Of a stretch of DNA of 64,000 nt, positions 49,211 through 57,555 are shown piece after piece. The stretch is from Microbulbifer litoralis. Lineage in GTDB: Bacteria; Pseudomonadota; Gammaproteobacteria; Pseudomonadales; Cellvibrionaceae. Position 1 is the first letter of the stretch. The number at the start of each line of letters is the position of its first letter. Position numbers and translations under genes: made by a program. The notes beneath the pieces were generated by a model. It searched no databases. It was not told where the DNA came from and was given only the letters and a program-made list of their open reading frames with translations. The DNA lies in the NCBI RefSeq assembly GCF_023634065.1, contig NZ_JALKCV010000012.1, positions 1-64,000 on the forward strand. The letters are read 5' to 3'.

Positions 49211-52156
49211 ATGCGCTGGTTCCTCACCCTATTTTTAACATTGACGATATCAGCCTGCGGTGGCGGGGGTAGCTCTGACGACAATGACAGCGCACCACCT
49301 GCGGAAGTGCCTGCCGAACCCGACCCCGAGTCCCCTCCCATTGGCGAACTACCCGAACCAGATTTTGAGTCAGCGCCAGTCACCGGTATCAGCCCACTGC
49401 CGTCCGCTGATGCGCCTGTACTACCAGCGCCACCGGCAGCGCTGCGCCTGGCAGCTGACTATGACAAAAGTCAGTTAGCGCAACCCATACCCATCACTGC
49501 CATCACCGCGAGCTCATCCGGTGACGAAAACGACAATAACACTGCTGCAAAAGCCGTTGATGGCGATTTCAGCAGCCGCTGGGAAAGTGCCTGGAATGAC
49601 GATATCGCCGACCCCGACGATGCCTGGCTGCAGTTCGATTTTGGTAGCAAAACCGCTATCGGTTATATGAAACTTTACTGGGAAAACGCGTATGCCGATG
49701 AATACGCCATCTATATTTCCGACAATGCGGAAGACTGGTATCAATTGCGCTACATCACCGCCGGTAAAGGCGACACCGAGGCTTTTTTCAACCTCAATAT
49801 CGACGCCCAGTATGTGCTCCTGCAAGGTATTCGTCGCCACACCCAGTATGGCTACTCGCTATTTGAGGCCGAGTTCAAAACACCCGGTCGCGATAATTCA
49901 ATGCCAACACTGGACACCTCCTATCTGTCTTACCCATTAGACGGTAGTGGCCGCCAGCCCCCACCAGCGCCAGCGGACCCGATTGAAAGTATCAGTTTTA
50001 CCCTGGCCGATGGCACGCTGGTGACCCGTTTTGGCATGGTCGGCCGCTCACGCCACGCGCGTGAACGCGGCGAGGAGTGGAATGAATACGGTTTTGGCCG
50101 CAATGATACCGTTGATGGTCAAGGCAACCCGGTGGACAAGGGGCCTGGTGCACACCTGAACTTTGTCGCCAATTACTTTAAGAACCGCACCTGGGGCGTT
50201 GAGTTTATCGACAACAGCAACGTCCCTGGTGTCACCGAGCCACACATTATCGTCAACCAGTACTTTCAGCAGGCGCAGAAAGGTGGAGGACATTCCTTTG
50301 TACGCCGCTTCGATGACCCCAATGTCACCGGTTTTGGCTGGATGAGCCCTGGTGATCTGCTTGATGATTCAACCTATCTCAGCGATGGCGCGCCATGTGA
50401 GGTAGTCCCCAAACCTGCCAACAACAAGCTAAGGAGACCCAATAGCGGCTACGACGGGATTACCGGTGCCAACGACGGCTGCAGCGTGGTGTTCGATACC
50501 TATCCCGGCCACAGCGCCCTGGTCGAGAATGCCGACGGCGTGTTGGTGCCCGGCGGCGGAAACGTGCCAGCGCGGCCGTTGGAAAAAGGCGACATCATCG
50601 AGTTCACCAGCTCGTTTTTCTCGACTCGCGCGGCCATGGATGCAATCGGCGATGATGGCGCAGTTCGTTATTATACCAACGAACTGACTTACGTAATGGG
50701 GGAAGGTTTGCGCCCCTGGTATGGCCTACAGCCGCGGTTGATGAACGAACCCTTGCCCAAGCACACCCTACAGGGTGGATTGGGTTCGGTGTCATACGAT
50801 TACGCCGACAATGCCAGCTTTATCTTTCAACAACCCCACAACAACGTCGGCATGCAAAATATCCAGCGTTTTATGGAGGGCCGGCGCTGGTTACACACCA
50901 ACCTCTGGAGCGGCGAGCACAATGAAGCCGGCAACGACCGCAATGATGCAGGCCGGGAACTCCAAGGTCACCATTTCAACCAATCGACCTGCGTCAGCTG
51001 CCATATCAATAATGGCCGCAGCGTTGCACCGGTAGTCGCCAATCAACGATTAGACACCATGGTGGTGCGTGTGGGTGGCGCTGAGAACAACAACAACCCC
51101 GACAGTGGTGAATACTACTGGCCACATCCTGTCTATGGCCAAAGTTTGCAAATGAATGCGCGCTCCACTACCAGCGGCGCCAGCGAAAACTGGGGCAACG
51201 CCGCTTATGTGGCTGGCTTCGAGAGCCACAAGGTAACCCTTGCCGATGGCAATGTGATTACACTGCGCAAACCCACTATCGCCTTTGAAGGACCGGTACC
51301 CGACTCGTATTCGCTGCGCGCGGCGCAACCGTTAATTGGCATGGGGCTGTTAGAGGCCATTGCCGATGACACCATTCTGGCACGAGTTCGCAGCACACCA
51401 GACGAGGATGGCGTACTCGGCACAGCCAACTACGCTTACGATCCCGAAAGCGGCGAGGTACGCTTAGGCCGCTATGGCTGGAAAGCAGGCAAGGTCAGCC
51501 TGCGTCACCAGGTAGCCAACGCCGCCCTGCTCGATATGTCAGTGACCTCATCGGTTTATCCAAACCGTGACTGTTTGGCCGGCCCGAAATACTGCGATCC
51601 TGCCAGCGGTACCGAAGCTGGCTTACCCGATGACGCGCTGCAACTGATGACCGATTACTTGCATTTGTTGGCGGTACCCGCGCAACGCAGCCAAGTAAGC
51701 GGTTTTCCCCGAGGCGTGTCCCCATTACCCTACCTGGACGTCGATCCCAATAAGATCGAGCAAGGCGAGCAAGTGTTCAACGACATCCGCTGTAACGCTT
51801 GCCATGTTGGCGAAATACAAACCAGCGCGCGTTCGCGCTTCGCCGAAGTCCGCAACCAGACAATTCGGCCATACACCGACCTGCTGCTGCACGATATGGG
51901 CGAAGGCTTGGCCGATGACTTTGCCGAAGGCGTCGCCAACGGCCGCATGTGGCGCACACCAGCGTTGTGGGGCATCGGCTACACAAAATACGTCGCCGGC
52001 GACATACCCGTTGGCTATTTACACGATGGCCGCGCCCGCACCCTCACCGAAGCCATCGTCTGGCATGGCGGTGAAGCTGAAGCGATTAAAAACCGCTTTA
52101 CCAACCTCAGCAGCGAAGACCGCGAAGCGCTTCTGGCGTTTTTAGGATCGCTGTAG
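49211..52156 (+). CDS. Di-haem oxidoreductase lipoprotein with discoidin domain
   Basis: A 981-residue protein. A lipoprotein signal ends in ISAC (Cys16), then an acidic/Pro-rich linker, an F5/8-type C (discoidin) carbohydrate-binding-like domain (about 95-215; AVDGDFSSRWES ... WLQFDFG), and a DUF1111/DHOR di-haem domain. Haem c motifs are CVSCH (594-598) and CNACH (861-865), with HDMGEGLADDF and RTPALWGIG ... YLHDGRARTLTEAI typical of that family, which is related to MauG and cytochrome c peroxidases. GGAG lies 11 nt before the ATG. Codon use (TTG, TTA, TTT) and lower GC differ from the neighbours and suggest recent transfer. Likely surface-exposed; needs the Ccm system. Confidence 0.85.
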   Translation: MRWFLTLFLTLTISACGGGGSSDDNDSAPPAEVPAEPDPESPPIGELPEPDFESAPVTGISPLPSADAPVLPAPPAALRLAADYDKSQLAQPIPITAITASSSGDENDNNTAAKAVDGDFSSRWESAWNDDIADPDDAWLQFDFGSKTAIGYMKLYWENAYADEYAIYISDNAEDWYQLRYITAGKGDTEAFFNLNIDAQYVLLQGIRRHTQYGYSLFEAEFKTPGRDNSMPTLDTSYLSYPLDGSGRQPPPAPADPIESISFTLADGTLVTRFGMVGRSRHARERGEEWNEYGFGRNDTVDGQGNPVDKGPGAHLNFVANYFKNRTWGVEFIDNSNVPGVTEPHIIVNQYFQQAQKGGGHSFVRRFDDPNVTGFGWMSPGDLLDDSTYLSDGAPCEVVPKPANNKLRRPNSGYDGITGANDGCSVVFDTYPGHSALVENADGVLVPGGGNVPARPLEKGDIIEFTSSFFSTRAAMDAIGDDGAVRYYTNELTYVMGEGLRPWYGLQPRLMNEPLPKHTLQGGLGSVSYDYADNASFIFQQPHNNVGMQNIQRFMEGRRWLHTNLWSGEHNEAGNDRNDAGRELQGHHFNQSTCVSCHINNGRSVAPVVANQRLDTMVVRVGGAENNNNPDSGEYYWPHPVYGQSLQMNARSTTSGASENWGNAAYVAGFESHKVTLADGNVITLRKPTIAFEGPVPDSYSLRAAQPLIGMGLLEAIADDTILARVRSTPDEDGVLGTANYAYDPESGEVRLGRYGWKAGKVSLRHQVANAALLDMSVTSSVYPNRDCLAGPKYCDPASGTEAGLPDDALQLMTDYLHLLAVPAQRSQVSGFPRGVSPLPYLDVDPNKIEQGEQVFNDIRCNACHVGEIQTSARSRFAEVRNQTIRPYTDLLLHDMGEGLADDFAEGVANGRMWRTPALWGIGYTKYVAGDIPVGYLHDGRARTLTEAIVWHGGEAEAIKNRFTNLSSEDREALLAFLGSL

Positions 52157-52182
52157 GAAGTGCGAGCCCCAATGCCACGTTG

Positions 52183-52222
52183 ACGGCTTATTAAGCAAGG
52201 GATTGCGTGATTAATGAGCCGT
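52183..52222 (+). terminator. Hairpin after the di-haem lipoprotein gene
   Basis: ACGGCTTATTAA (52183-52194) pairs with TTAATGAGCCGT (52211-52222) except for one G-T pair, 27 bp after the stop, followed by TATTTAG. Confidence 0.6.
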
Positions 52223-52580
52223 TATTTAGTGGTCAAGCGATTGAGGCCACAGCCCTGCCGCACGCATTGCTGCGTTGCACCCCCCGTACGCCGGGCGGCT
52301 GCTGGCCTGGTGCGGGGCAATACGCCCACCTTCAACCAGTTGTTGCAACGGTACGCGAAAGAGTACGGCTTTAAGGTGCGATAACTGCTGACCAGCCCAA
52401 CCATACCGAGGGGAACGGGGGACTCAGGCCGCTCGCCCCTGGCTCAATCTTTCTTCTTTGAGCCGCTTGGGGAACTGAACAAATTTCGGGGGCGCCACCC
52501 GGGGAGGGATTAGCTCGCTTCGCTCGCTGGTCTCCGGCGCTACGCGCCTCCGGCTCGAACGGGGCTCTCACCCAAATCCT
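52223..52580. other. Gene-poor region between transferred gene and tRNA-Ser
   Basis: Apart from the possible remnant above, this stretch has no supported gene. It contains clusters of CGCTTCGCTCGC-like and GGCGCTACGCGCC-like short inverted runs and a tRNA-tail-like inverted copy that becomes part of the terminator stem at 52581. Confidence 0.5.
52257..52383 (+). pseudogene. Possible remnant of a coding 3' end
   Basis: A plus-strand frame ends in GLVRGNTPTFNQLLQRYAKE followed by YGFKVR and a stop at 52383. The last 30 codons read like a natural protein C-terminus, but no start or recognisable domain lies upstream. It could be debris from the same transferred segment as the di-haem gene, or chance. 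Confidence 0.25.
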
Positions 52581-52648
52581 CCTCACCGCCACATACAAAA
52601 AAGGCCCCATGCGCGAGCATGGGGCCTTTTTTGTATGTGGCGGTGAGG
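52581..52648. terminator. 32-bp perfect inverted repeat and terminator
   Basis: Arms 52581-52612 and 52617-52648 are exactly complementary around GCGA. The core GGCCCCATGC / GCATGGGGCC flanked by A6 and T6 is a strong two-way intrinsic terminator for tRNA-Ser. The stem is unusually long because the right arm includes the last 11 nt of the tRNA gene (52638-52648) and the left arm carries an inverted copy of them. Confidence 0.9.
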
Positions 52649-52725
52649 GAGGGATTCGAACCCTCGATACCTTGCGGTATACACACTTTCCAGGCGTGCT
52701 CCTTCAGCCACTCGGACACCTCACC
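52638..52725 (-). tRNA. tRNA-Ser (anticodon GGA)
   Basis: An 88-nt class II tRNA on the minus strand, nearly identical to E. coli tRNA-Ser(GGA): acceptor GGTGAGG/CCTCACC, anticodon loop CTGGAAA, long variable arm, T-arm GAGGGTTCGAATCCCTC and encoded CCA. Confidence 0.96.
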
Positions 52726-52906
52726 GGATTCTGATTGTCACGTTTCGCCGGCCGTCTCATCGACTCCGAACCGCACGCCTGCGTGCTCGTTACGCCCTAC
52801 GGGCGTGGTCTCCGCTACGCTCCGGCTCAGCCACTCGGACACCTCACCGGATTCTGATTGTCACGTTTCGTCGGCCGTCCCATCGACTCCGAACCGCACG
52901 CCTGCG
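52704..52906 (-). repeat. Duplicated 5' end and leader of tRNA-Ser
   Basis: About 80 bp (52704-52783) covering the first 22 nt of tRNA-Ser and its upstream leader are repeated at 52827-52906 with only a few changes, 123 bp apart. The second copy has a truncated tRNA: after the D-arm region it runs into unrelated GC-rich sequence. Confidence 0.85.
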
Positions 52907-52913
52907 GTTTTTT
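52892..52913 (+). terminator. Terminator-like hairpin
   Basis: AACCGCA-CGCC-TGCGGTT followed by five T residues on the plus strand. No plus-strand gene ends nearby. On the minus strand the same hairpin lies just upstream of the duplicated tRNA-Ser leader. Confidence 0.4.
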
Positions 52914-53009
52914 ACTTCGCTCGGCGAAGCTCAAATTGCCTGCTAAATCAGGGACATAGCCCCGTTCAGCGAGCGCGCACTTTACAAAAACGAGGGCGGC
53001 AGTGCAACC

Positions 53010-53576
53010 CTAATGTGCCTCCCAGTGGGTAAAAAATTCCTCCAGGGGCAGATCCGGGGCGCTGCGGGGTGGTTTCTGGGGGGTGCCCATATAGATGAAG
53101 CCGTCGATGCGCTCGTTGTCCGCCAGGCCCAGTTGTTCCGCCACCAGCGGGTTGGTGGCCAGGGGGCCGGTGCGCCAGTAGGCGCCGACGCCCTCGGCGA
53201 AGGCGGCGGTCAGCATGGCCTGTACGGCGCCGGCGGTGGACTGGTGCTGTTCCAGATGCGGGACCTTGGGGTGGTCCCGCAGGCAAGTGATGGCCACCAC
53301 CAGCAGCGGGGCGCGCAGGGGCATGTTCAGGGTTTTCTCCCGCTGGCCGGCGCCCAGCGGCTCGCCGGCCGCCTGCTCGGCCGCGCGCAGGAAGACCTCG
53401 CCCAGGCGATGGCGGGCCTCCCCTTCCACCAGCAGGAAACGCCACGGGCGCAGGAGGCCGTGGTCCGCCGCGCGCAGGGCGGCGCGGAAGATGTTCTGCC
53501 GCTGCGTCTCATCCGGTGACGGATCGGTCAGCACACCGATCGAGACTCGATTGTGCAGGGCCGTCAGGGCATCCAT
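53010..53576 (-). CDS. ydjA: Nitroreductase family protein, YdjA-like
   Basis: A 188-residue FMN-dependent nitroreductase of the short YdjA type. It aligns along its whole length with E. coli YdjA: MDALTALHNR at the start, RAALRAADHGLLRPWRF, APLLVVAI, HKVP-like HPKVPHLEQ, a central AAFAEGVGAYWRTG and the ending GFIYMGTPQ. The physiological substrate of YdjA is not established; reported structures show FMN bound in a homodimer. It is a single gene, divergent from the adenylate cyclase gene across 195 bp. Confidence 0.92.
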   Translation of the reverse strand: MDALTALHNRVSIGVLTDPSPDETQRQNIFRAALRAADHGLLRPWRFLLVEGEARHRLGEVFLRAAEQAAGEPLGAGQREKTLNMPLRAPLLVVAITCLRDHPKVPHLEQHQSTAGAVQAMLTAAFAEGVGAYWRTGPLATNPLVAEQLGLADNERIDGFIYMGTPQKPPRSAPDLPLEEFFTHWEAH

Positions 53577-53771
53577 CGCTCTCTCCTGTCTTTGGCGTCA
53601 ACAAAACGGGGGATTCTACCGCAGGGCGGCGGTGCGCGAGAAAGAACTTCGCAATATTCGTCCGGGCAGAGTACACTTCCCGGCTGCCGCGTGCGCCAGC
53701 TCTCATTTTTGGTAAAAGCTGCCGCACGACACCAGTTTGGTTATTTTCTGCGCAACAAAAGACAACTTCCA

Positions 53772-55166
53772 ATGCAGGACCAGCCTGTTGAAAACGCCGG
53801 GCGGAATGTTGATTCTCGCTATCCGTATTACTTCCGCACCCTGATCTGTTTCGCGGCGGCGGGTACGCTGCTGAACGCGGTCAGTTGGTCCTCCCCCTGG
53901 AACCTGGACAAGGTTTTGCTGCTGGGCATGGCCGCCCTGCTGCTGGTCTATACGGCAATCGCCTACCGTATCAGCCGCCACGCCCTTCCCGAGAATGCGC
54001 CCAATATCCGGCGCTGGCTGTCGTTCACCGACGCGGCCATGATCGGTATCGCCATCGCGCTGGCCAATTTCAGCCTGCTGCCCACGCTGCTGTTCGTCAC
54101 CATGGTGCAGTTCAATGCGCTGACCGAGGGTGGCGGACGCCGCTGGTTCGAACACAACACCGGGCTGCTACTCGGCGTCGGCACCGGCTACCTGATCCAC
54201 AAGCCGACCATGGTGGTCAACGCTGACCTGACCATCAGCGCCGCCAGCCTGATCGGTGTCTTCACCTATTTCTGTGCCTACGCCTTCTATACCCACAAGC
54301 AGATTGCCAGCCTGAAGAAGACCAACCGCACGCTGACCAGCGAACAGCATGTGAACAAGATGCGGACCTACAAGCTGTCCAAGTACCTGCCCCAACGCCT
54401 GTGGCGCGCGGTGACCAACGGCCGCGAGAACGAGCTGGCGACCGAGCGCAAGCTGCTGACCGTGTTCTTTTCCGATATCAAGGATTTCAGCCAGCTGACC
54501 GAAGAGCTGGAGGCGGAGACCTTTACCCTGCTGCTGAACAACTACCTGTCGGAAATGGCGCGTATTGCCGGCCAGTACGGCGGCACCATCGACAAGTTCA
54601 TCGGCGACGCGGTGATGGTGGTGTTCGGGGACGACGAGAGCAAGGGCCCCAAATCCGATACCCTGCGCTGCGTGGCCATGGCTCTGGCGATGCGCAAGCG
54701 CGTGCGTGAAATGAAGCAGGAGTGGTACAACAAGGGCATCGCCCGGCCGCTGCAGGTGCGCATGGGTATCAATACCGGCTACTGCACCGTGGGCATTTTC
54801 GGCACCGCCCATCACCAGTCCTACACGGTGATGGGCACCCACGTAAACCTGGCCGCGCGCCTCGAGGGTGCCGCGCAGCCGGGGGAAATCCTGATCAGCC
54901 ACGAGAGCTGGGCGCTGATCAAGCACTCGGTCATGTGCCGCGACAAGGGCCATGTGACGGTGAAGGGCTTCAGTACCCCGGTGAAGGTTTACCAGGTGAC
55001 CGACCTGCGCAAGAACCTGGGTGGACAGCAGAGCTACCTGGAAGACCACGCGCCCGGCTTCTCCATGCATATGGACCTGGACAAGATCCGCAATTACGAC
55101 AAGGACCGGGTGTTGCAGGCGCTGGACAAGGCGACCAAGACGCTCAAGAGCAAAGTCATTATCTGA
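53772..55166 (+). CDS. cyaB: Class III adenylate cyclase, CyaB-like (MASE2)
   Basis: A 464-residue protein, the same length as Pseudomonas aeruginosa CyaB (463). The N-terminal ~185 residues form a multi-helix membrane domain of MASE2 type; a linker leads to the cyclase domain. Metal-binding Asp residues are in FFSDIKDFS and GDAVMVVFG, the adenine-selecting Lys in TIDKFIG and Thr in SYTVMGTH, and the transition-state Asn/Arg in VNLAARLE, so it should make cAMP. In Pseudomonas CyaB feeds the Vfr regulator. The ATG at 53772 has no clear ribosome site; a longer frame upstream looks non-coding. A strong terminator follows. Confidence 0.92.
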   Translation: MQDQPVENAGRNVDSRYPYYFRTLICFAAAGTLLNAVSWSSPWNLDKVLLLGMAALLLVYTAIAYRISRHALPENAPNIRRWLSFTDAAMIGIAIALANFSLLPTLLFVTMVQFNALTEGGGRRWFEHNTGLLLGVGTGYLIHKPTMVVNADLTISAASLIGVFTYFCAYAFYTHKQIASLKKTNRTLTSEQHVNKMRTYKLSKYLPQRLWRAVTNGRENELATERKLLTVFFSDIKDFSQLTEELEAETFTLLLNNYLSEMARIAGQYGGTIDKFIGDAVMVVFGDDESKGPKSDTLRCVAMALAMRKRVREMKQEWYNKGIARPLQVRMGINTGYCTVGIFGTAHHQSYTVMGTHVNLAARLEGAAQPGEILISHESWALIKHSVMCRDKGHVTVKGFSTPVKVYQVTDLRKNLGGQQSYLEDHAPGFSMHMDLDKIRNYDKDRVLQALDKATKTLKSKVII

Positions 55167-55171
55167 ATTGG

Positions 55172-55196
55172 GGCGCACGACCCAGTGCGCCTTTTT
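55172..55196 (+). terminator. Intrinsic terminator of cyaB
   Basis: GGCGCAC-GACCCA-GTGCGCC followed by TTTTT, 6 bp after the cyaB stop. Confidence 0.9.
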
Positions 55197-55205
55197 ATCA
55201 TCCGA

Positions 55206-56063
55206 TCAGTGCAGGTGCCCCAGCTTGTCCGGGTTCCGCACCACATAGATCGCCGCAACCTTGCCATCCTCGATATCCAGCGCGGTCACCTGGATTTCCC
55301 CATCGGCCTCCCGCGTGATAAACCCGGGCAACCCGTTGATGAAGCCGGTGCGAACAAGCTGTGAGCCGTGCTTGATAAACAGCGCCGCCAGCCCTTCGTG
55401 CAACTTCAACACGGAATAAAAACCGACCACGGGCTGCGTAGCCGCCGAACGCTTGCCGCCGCCATCGGCGTGCAGGCTGATATCGGCCGCCAACATCGAG
55501 CCGAGCGCCTTCATATCGCCACTGCGGGAAGCGGCAAAGAAGGCCTCGGCGAGTTCGAGGCCGCGTTTCCTGTCCACCTCGTAGCGGGGCCGCGCGTCGC
55601 GGACTCGCTTGCGCGCGCGGGCGGCGAGCTGCCGGCAGGCGGCCGGGCTGCGCCGGATGGTCCCGGCCACTTCCTCAAAACCGAGACCGAACACATCGTG
55701 CAGCAGGAAAGCCGCCCGCTCCAATGGCGAGAGGCGCTCCAGGGCGAGCATCAGCGGCAGGGTGACATCCTCGCCCTCCTGCTCTTCGAGCAGTGGCTCG
55801 GGAAGCCACGGGCCGATATAGGTTTCGCGCCGGTGGCGCGCGGATTTGAGCTGGTCGAGACAGAGCCGCGTGACGGTGCGGCGCAGGAAGGCTTCAGGCT
55901 CGCGCACCCGATCGCGATCGGTCCCCATCCAGCGAATGAAGGCCTCCTGGACAATATCCTCGGCATCGGCGACCGAGCCCAGCATGCGATAGGCGACCCG
56001 CACCAGGCCCGGGCGCAGCGGGTCGAAGCTGCCCGCTGCCTCCGCAAGCGCATCAGCGGCCAT
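55206..56063 (-). CDS. ECF41-type RNA polymerase sigma factor
   Basis: A 285-residue extracytoplasmic-function sigma factor. Region 2 (VRVAYRMLGSVADAEDIVQEAFIRW) and region 4 (LSPLERAAFLLHDVFGLGFEEVAGTI) are followed by a C-terminal SnoaL-like domain of about 100 residues, which in the ECF41 group replaces an anti-sigma factor and tunes activity. Region 2/4 linkage contains the usual RHRRETYIGPWLPEPL motif. The start at 56063 overlaps the stop of the carboxymuconolactone-decarboxylase gene (TGATG), and that gene is the standard ECF41 partner and target. The signal is not known for the group. Confidence 0.94.
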   Translation of the reverse strand: MAADALAEAAGSFDPLRPGLVRVAYRMLGSVADAEDIVQEAFIRWMGTDRDRVREPEAFLRRTVTRLCLDQLKSARHRRETYIGPWLPEPLLEEQEGEDVTLPLMLALERLSPLERAAFLLHDVFGLGFEEVAGTIRRSPAACRQLAARARKRVRDARPRYEVDRKRGLELAEAFFAASRSGDMKALGSMLAADISLHADGGGKRSAATQPVVGFYSVLKLHEGLAALFIKHGSQLVRTGFINGLPGFITREADGEIQVTALDIEDGKVAAIYVVRNPDKLGHLH

Positions 56064-56536
56064 CAGGCCGCCGTTCCCCTGGCCCCGGCCTTCGCAGCCT
56101 CGGGCTCGATCCACAGACCGAAGCCCACCGCGAGCCGGTTCCAGCCGTTGATGACATTGATCATCAGGGTGAGATTCACCTGCTCCTCCGCGGAGAAATG
56201 CTCGACCAGCGCCTCCCGCGCCTCCTCGTGCGTATGCCCTTCGGAGAGCCGGGTCAGGGCCTCGGTCCAGCCGAAGGCGGCGCGTTCGCGATCCGTATAG
56301 CAGGGGGCCTCGCGCCAGGCGGACAGCAGGTAGATGCGCTGTTCGGTCTCCCCCTGCGCGCGGGCTTCCACCGTATGCATATTGATGCAGTTGGCGCAGC
56401 CGTTGATCTGCGAGGCGCGGATCTTCACCAGCTCGATAAGGCTGGACTCGAGGCTGGCGGCGACGGCGAGTGACGTGCCGATCCAGCTTTTCATCAGGGA
56501 CGGGGCGGCGGCAAAGGGATCGATGTTGGCAGTCAT
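56063..56536 (-). CDS. Carboxymuconolactone decarboxylase/AhpD-like protein
   Basis: A 157-residue all-helical protein. The AhpD-like redox motif INGCANCINMH (CxxC plus His) with an upstream Glu (SSLIELVKIRAS) predicts thiol-based peroxidase activity rather than decarboxylation. GAGGAG lies 7 nt before the ATG at 56536. It is translated together with the ECF41 sigma gene downstream, the classic pairing in which the sigma factor drives the promoter of this gene. Confidence 0.92.
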   Translation of the reverse strand: MTANIDPFAAAPSLMKSWIGTSLAVAASLESSLIELVKIRASQINGCANCINMHTVEARAQGETEQRIYLLSAWREAPCYTDRERAAFGWTEALTRLSEGHTHEEAREALVEHFSAEEQVNLTLMINVINGWNRLAVGFGLWIEPEAAKAGARGTAA

Positions 56537-56643
56537 GATGGGACTCCTCTGTTGGTTTCCCCCTATAGACGAGACAGGGCCCGCCAATGTGACATGCACG
56601 CCAATTTTTCTGCTTTTTGCGGGACCGGCGGCCTTGCCGCCCG

Positions 56644-57474
56644 CTACTGCCGGGCGAACCTTCCCGGCAGTTTCGCTTCCGCTCGCGAACTGCGCAGCGG
56701 ATTGATATCCAGGCCGCCGCGGCGGGTGTAGCGCGCGCAGACGGTCAGTTGATCGAATGCCGCCAGTTTCTGCAGGTCACAGAATATCCGCTCTACACAG
56801 TGTTCGTGAAAATCCTGGTGTTCGCGGAAAGAGACGATATAGGCCAGCAGCGCCTCGCGGTCCAGGGCCGGCCCCTTGTACTCGATGCAGACCGTCGCCC
56901 AGTCCGGCTGGCCGGTGACCGGGCAGTTGCTGCGCAGCAGGTGGCTGTACAGGGTCTCGTCTGCCTGCTCGCCGCCGGCGTCCAGCTTCAGCAGGGCCGC
57001 ATCCGGCTGGTAGTGGCGGATCTCGATATCCAGTTGATCCAGGCAGCTGCCCTGCGGCCTTTGCACCGTCAGCCCGGGATCCTCGACCCCGAACAGCTCG
57101 ACCGCAACCGGGCCGCCGGCGGCTGCGCCCAGGTCCCGCGCCAGTATATCCCGCACCACCTTATCCGAGTCGAAGCGGGTCTGGTTGAAGGAATTCAGGT
57201 ACAGCTTGAACGACTTGGATTCCACCATATACGGCGTGGTGGCCGGGAAGCTGAACTTCGCCACGGCCACCCGGGGCAACCCTTTCGCATTCAGCCAGGA
57301 CAGCTCGAAGCCCCACCACTCGTCCTCACCGGAAAACGGCAACGCGTCCTCCCCAATCTGCAGGTGCGCGCGGGAAATGGCGCGCTCGATCGGGTGCAGC
57401 AGTTGCGGGTTGTAACGGGATTCATAGGTGGTTTCCCTGCCCAGCGGCAGGTTTTGCCAGTCTTCGCGGTTCAT
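56644..57474 (-). CDS. queF: NADPH-dependent preQ0 reductase QueF
   Basis: A 276-residue enzyme of the long (two-domain, YqcD) QueF type that reduces 7-cyano-7-deazaguanine to preQ1 on the way to queuosine in tRNA. The NADPH motif ESKSFKLYLNS, the catalytic Cys184 in SNCPVTGQPDWA and the substrate His/Glu in FHEHCVERIF are intact. The ATG at 57474 is preferred; the upstream alternative adds six residues. Single gene with a REP-like hairpin upstream. Confidence 0.96.
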   Translation of the reverse strand: MNREDWQNLPLGRETTYESRYNPQLLHPIERAISRAHLQIGEDALPFSGEDEWWGFELSWLNAKGLPRVAVAKFSFPATTPYMVESKSFKLYLNSFNQTRFDSDKVVRDILARDLGAAAGGPVAVELFGVEDPGLTVQRPQGSCLDQLDIEIRHYQPDAALLKLDAGGEQADETLYSHLLRSNCPVTGQPDWATVCIEYKGPALDREALLAYIVSFREHQDFHEHCVERIFCDLQKLAAFDQLTVCARYTRRGGLDINPLRSSRAEAKLPGRFARQ

Positions 57475-57511
57475 CGGACTTGTCACCCTCAATGGTACCC
57501 GGAGTCGGCGT

Positions 57512-57532
57512 AGGGTGCGCCGCGCGCACCCT
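57512..57532. repeat. REP-like hairpin
   Basis: AGGGTGCG...CGCACCCT with a CG-rich centre, preceded by GT, a common dispersed hairpin type in gammaproteobacteria, between queF and yadH. It may also end yadH transcription. Confidence 0.6.
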
Positions 57533-57555
57533 GCAAGCCCCGGGAAAATACCGGT

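Noticed and set aside
48861-52725. Integrative element inserted in tRNA-Ser
   Set aside because: No integrase and no direct repeat of the tRNA 3' end; the 3' copy is inverted. Reported only as a compositional island.
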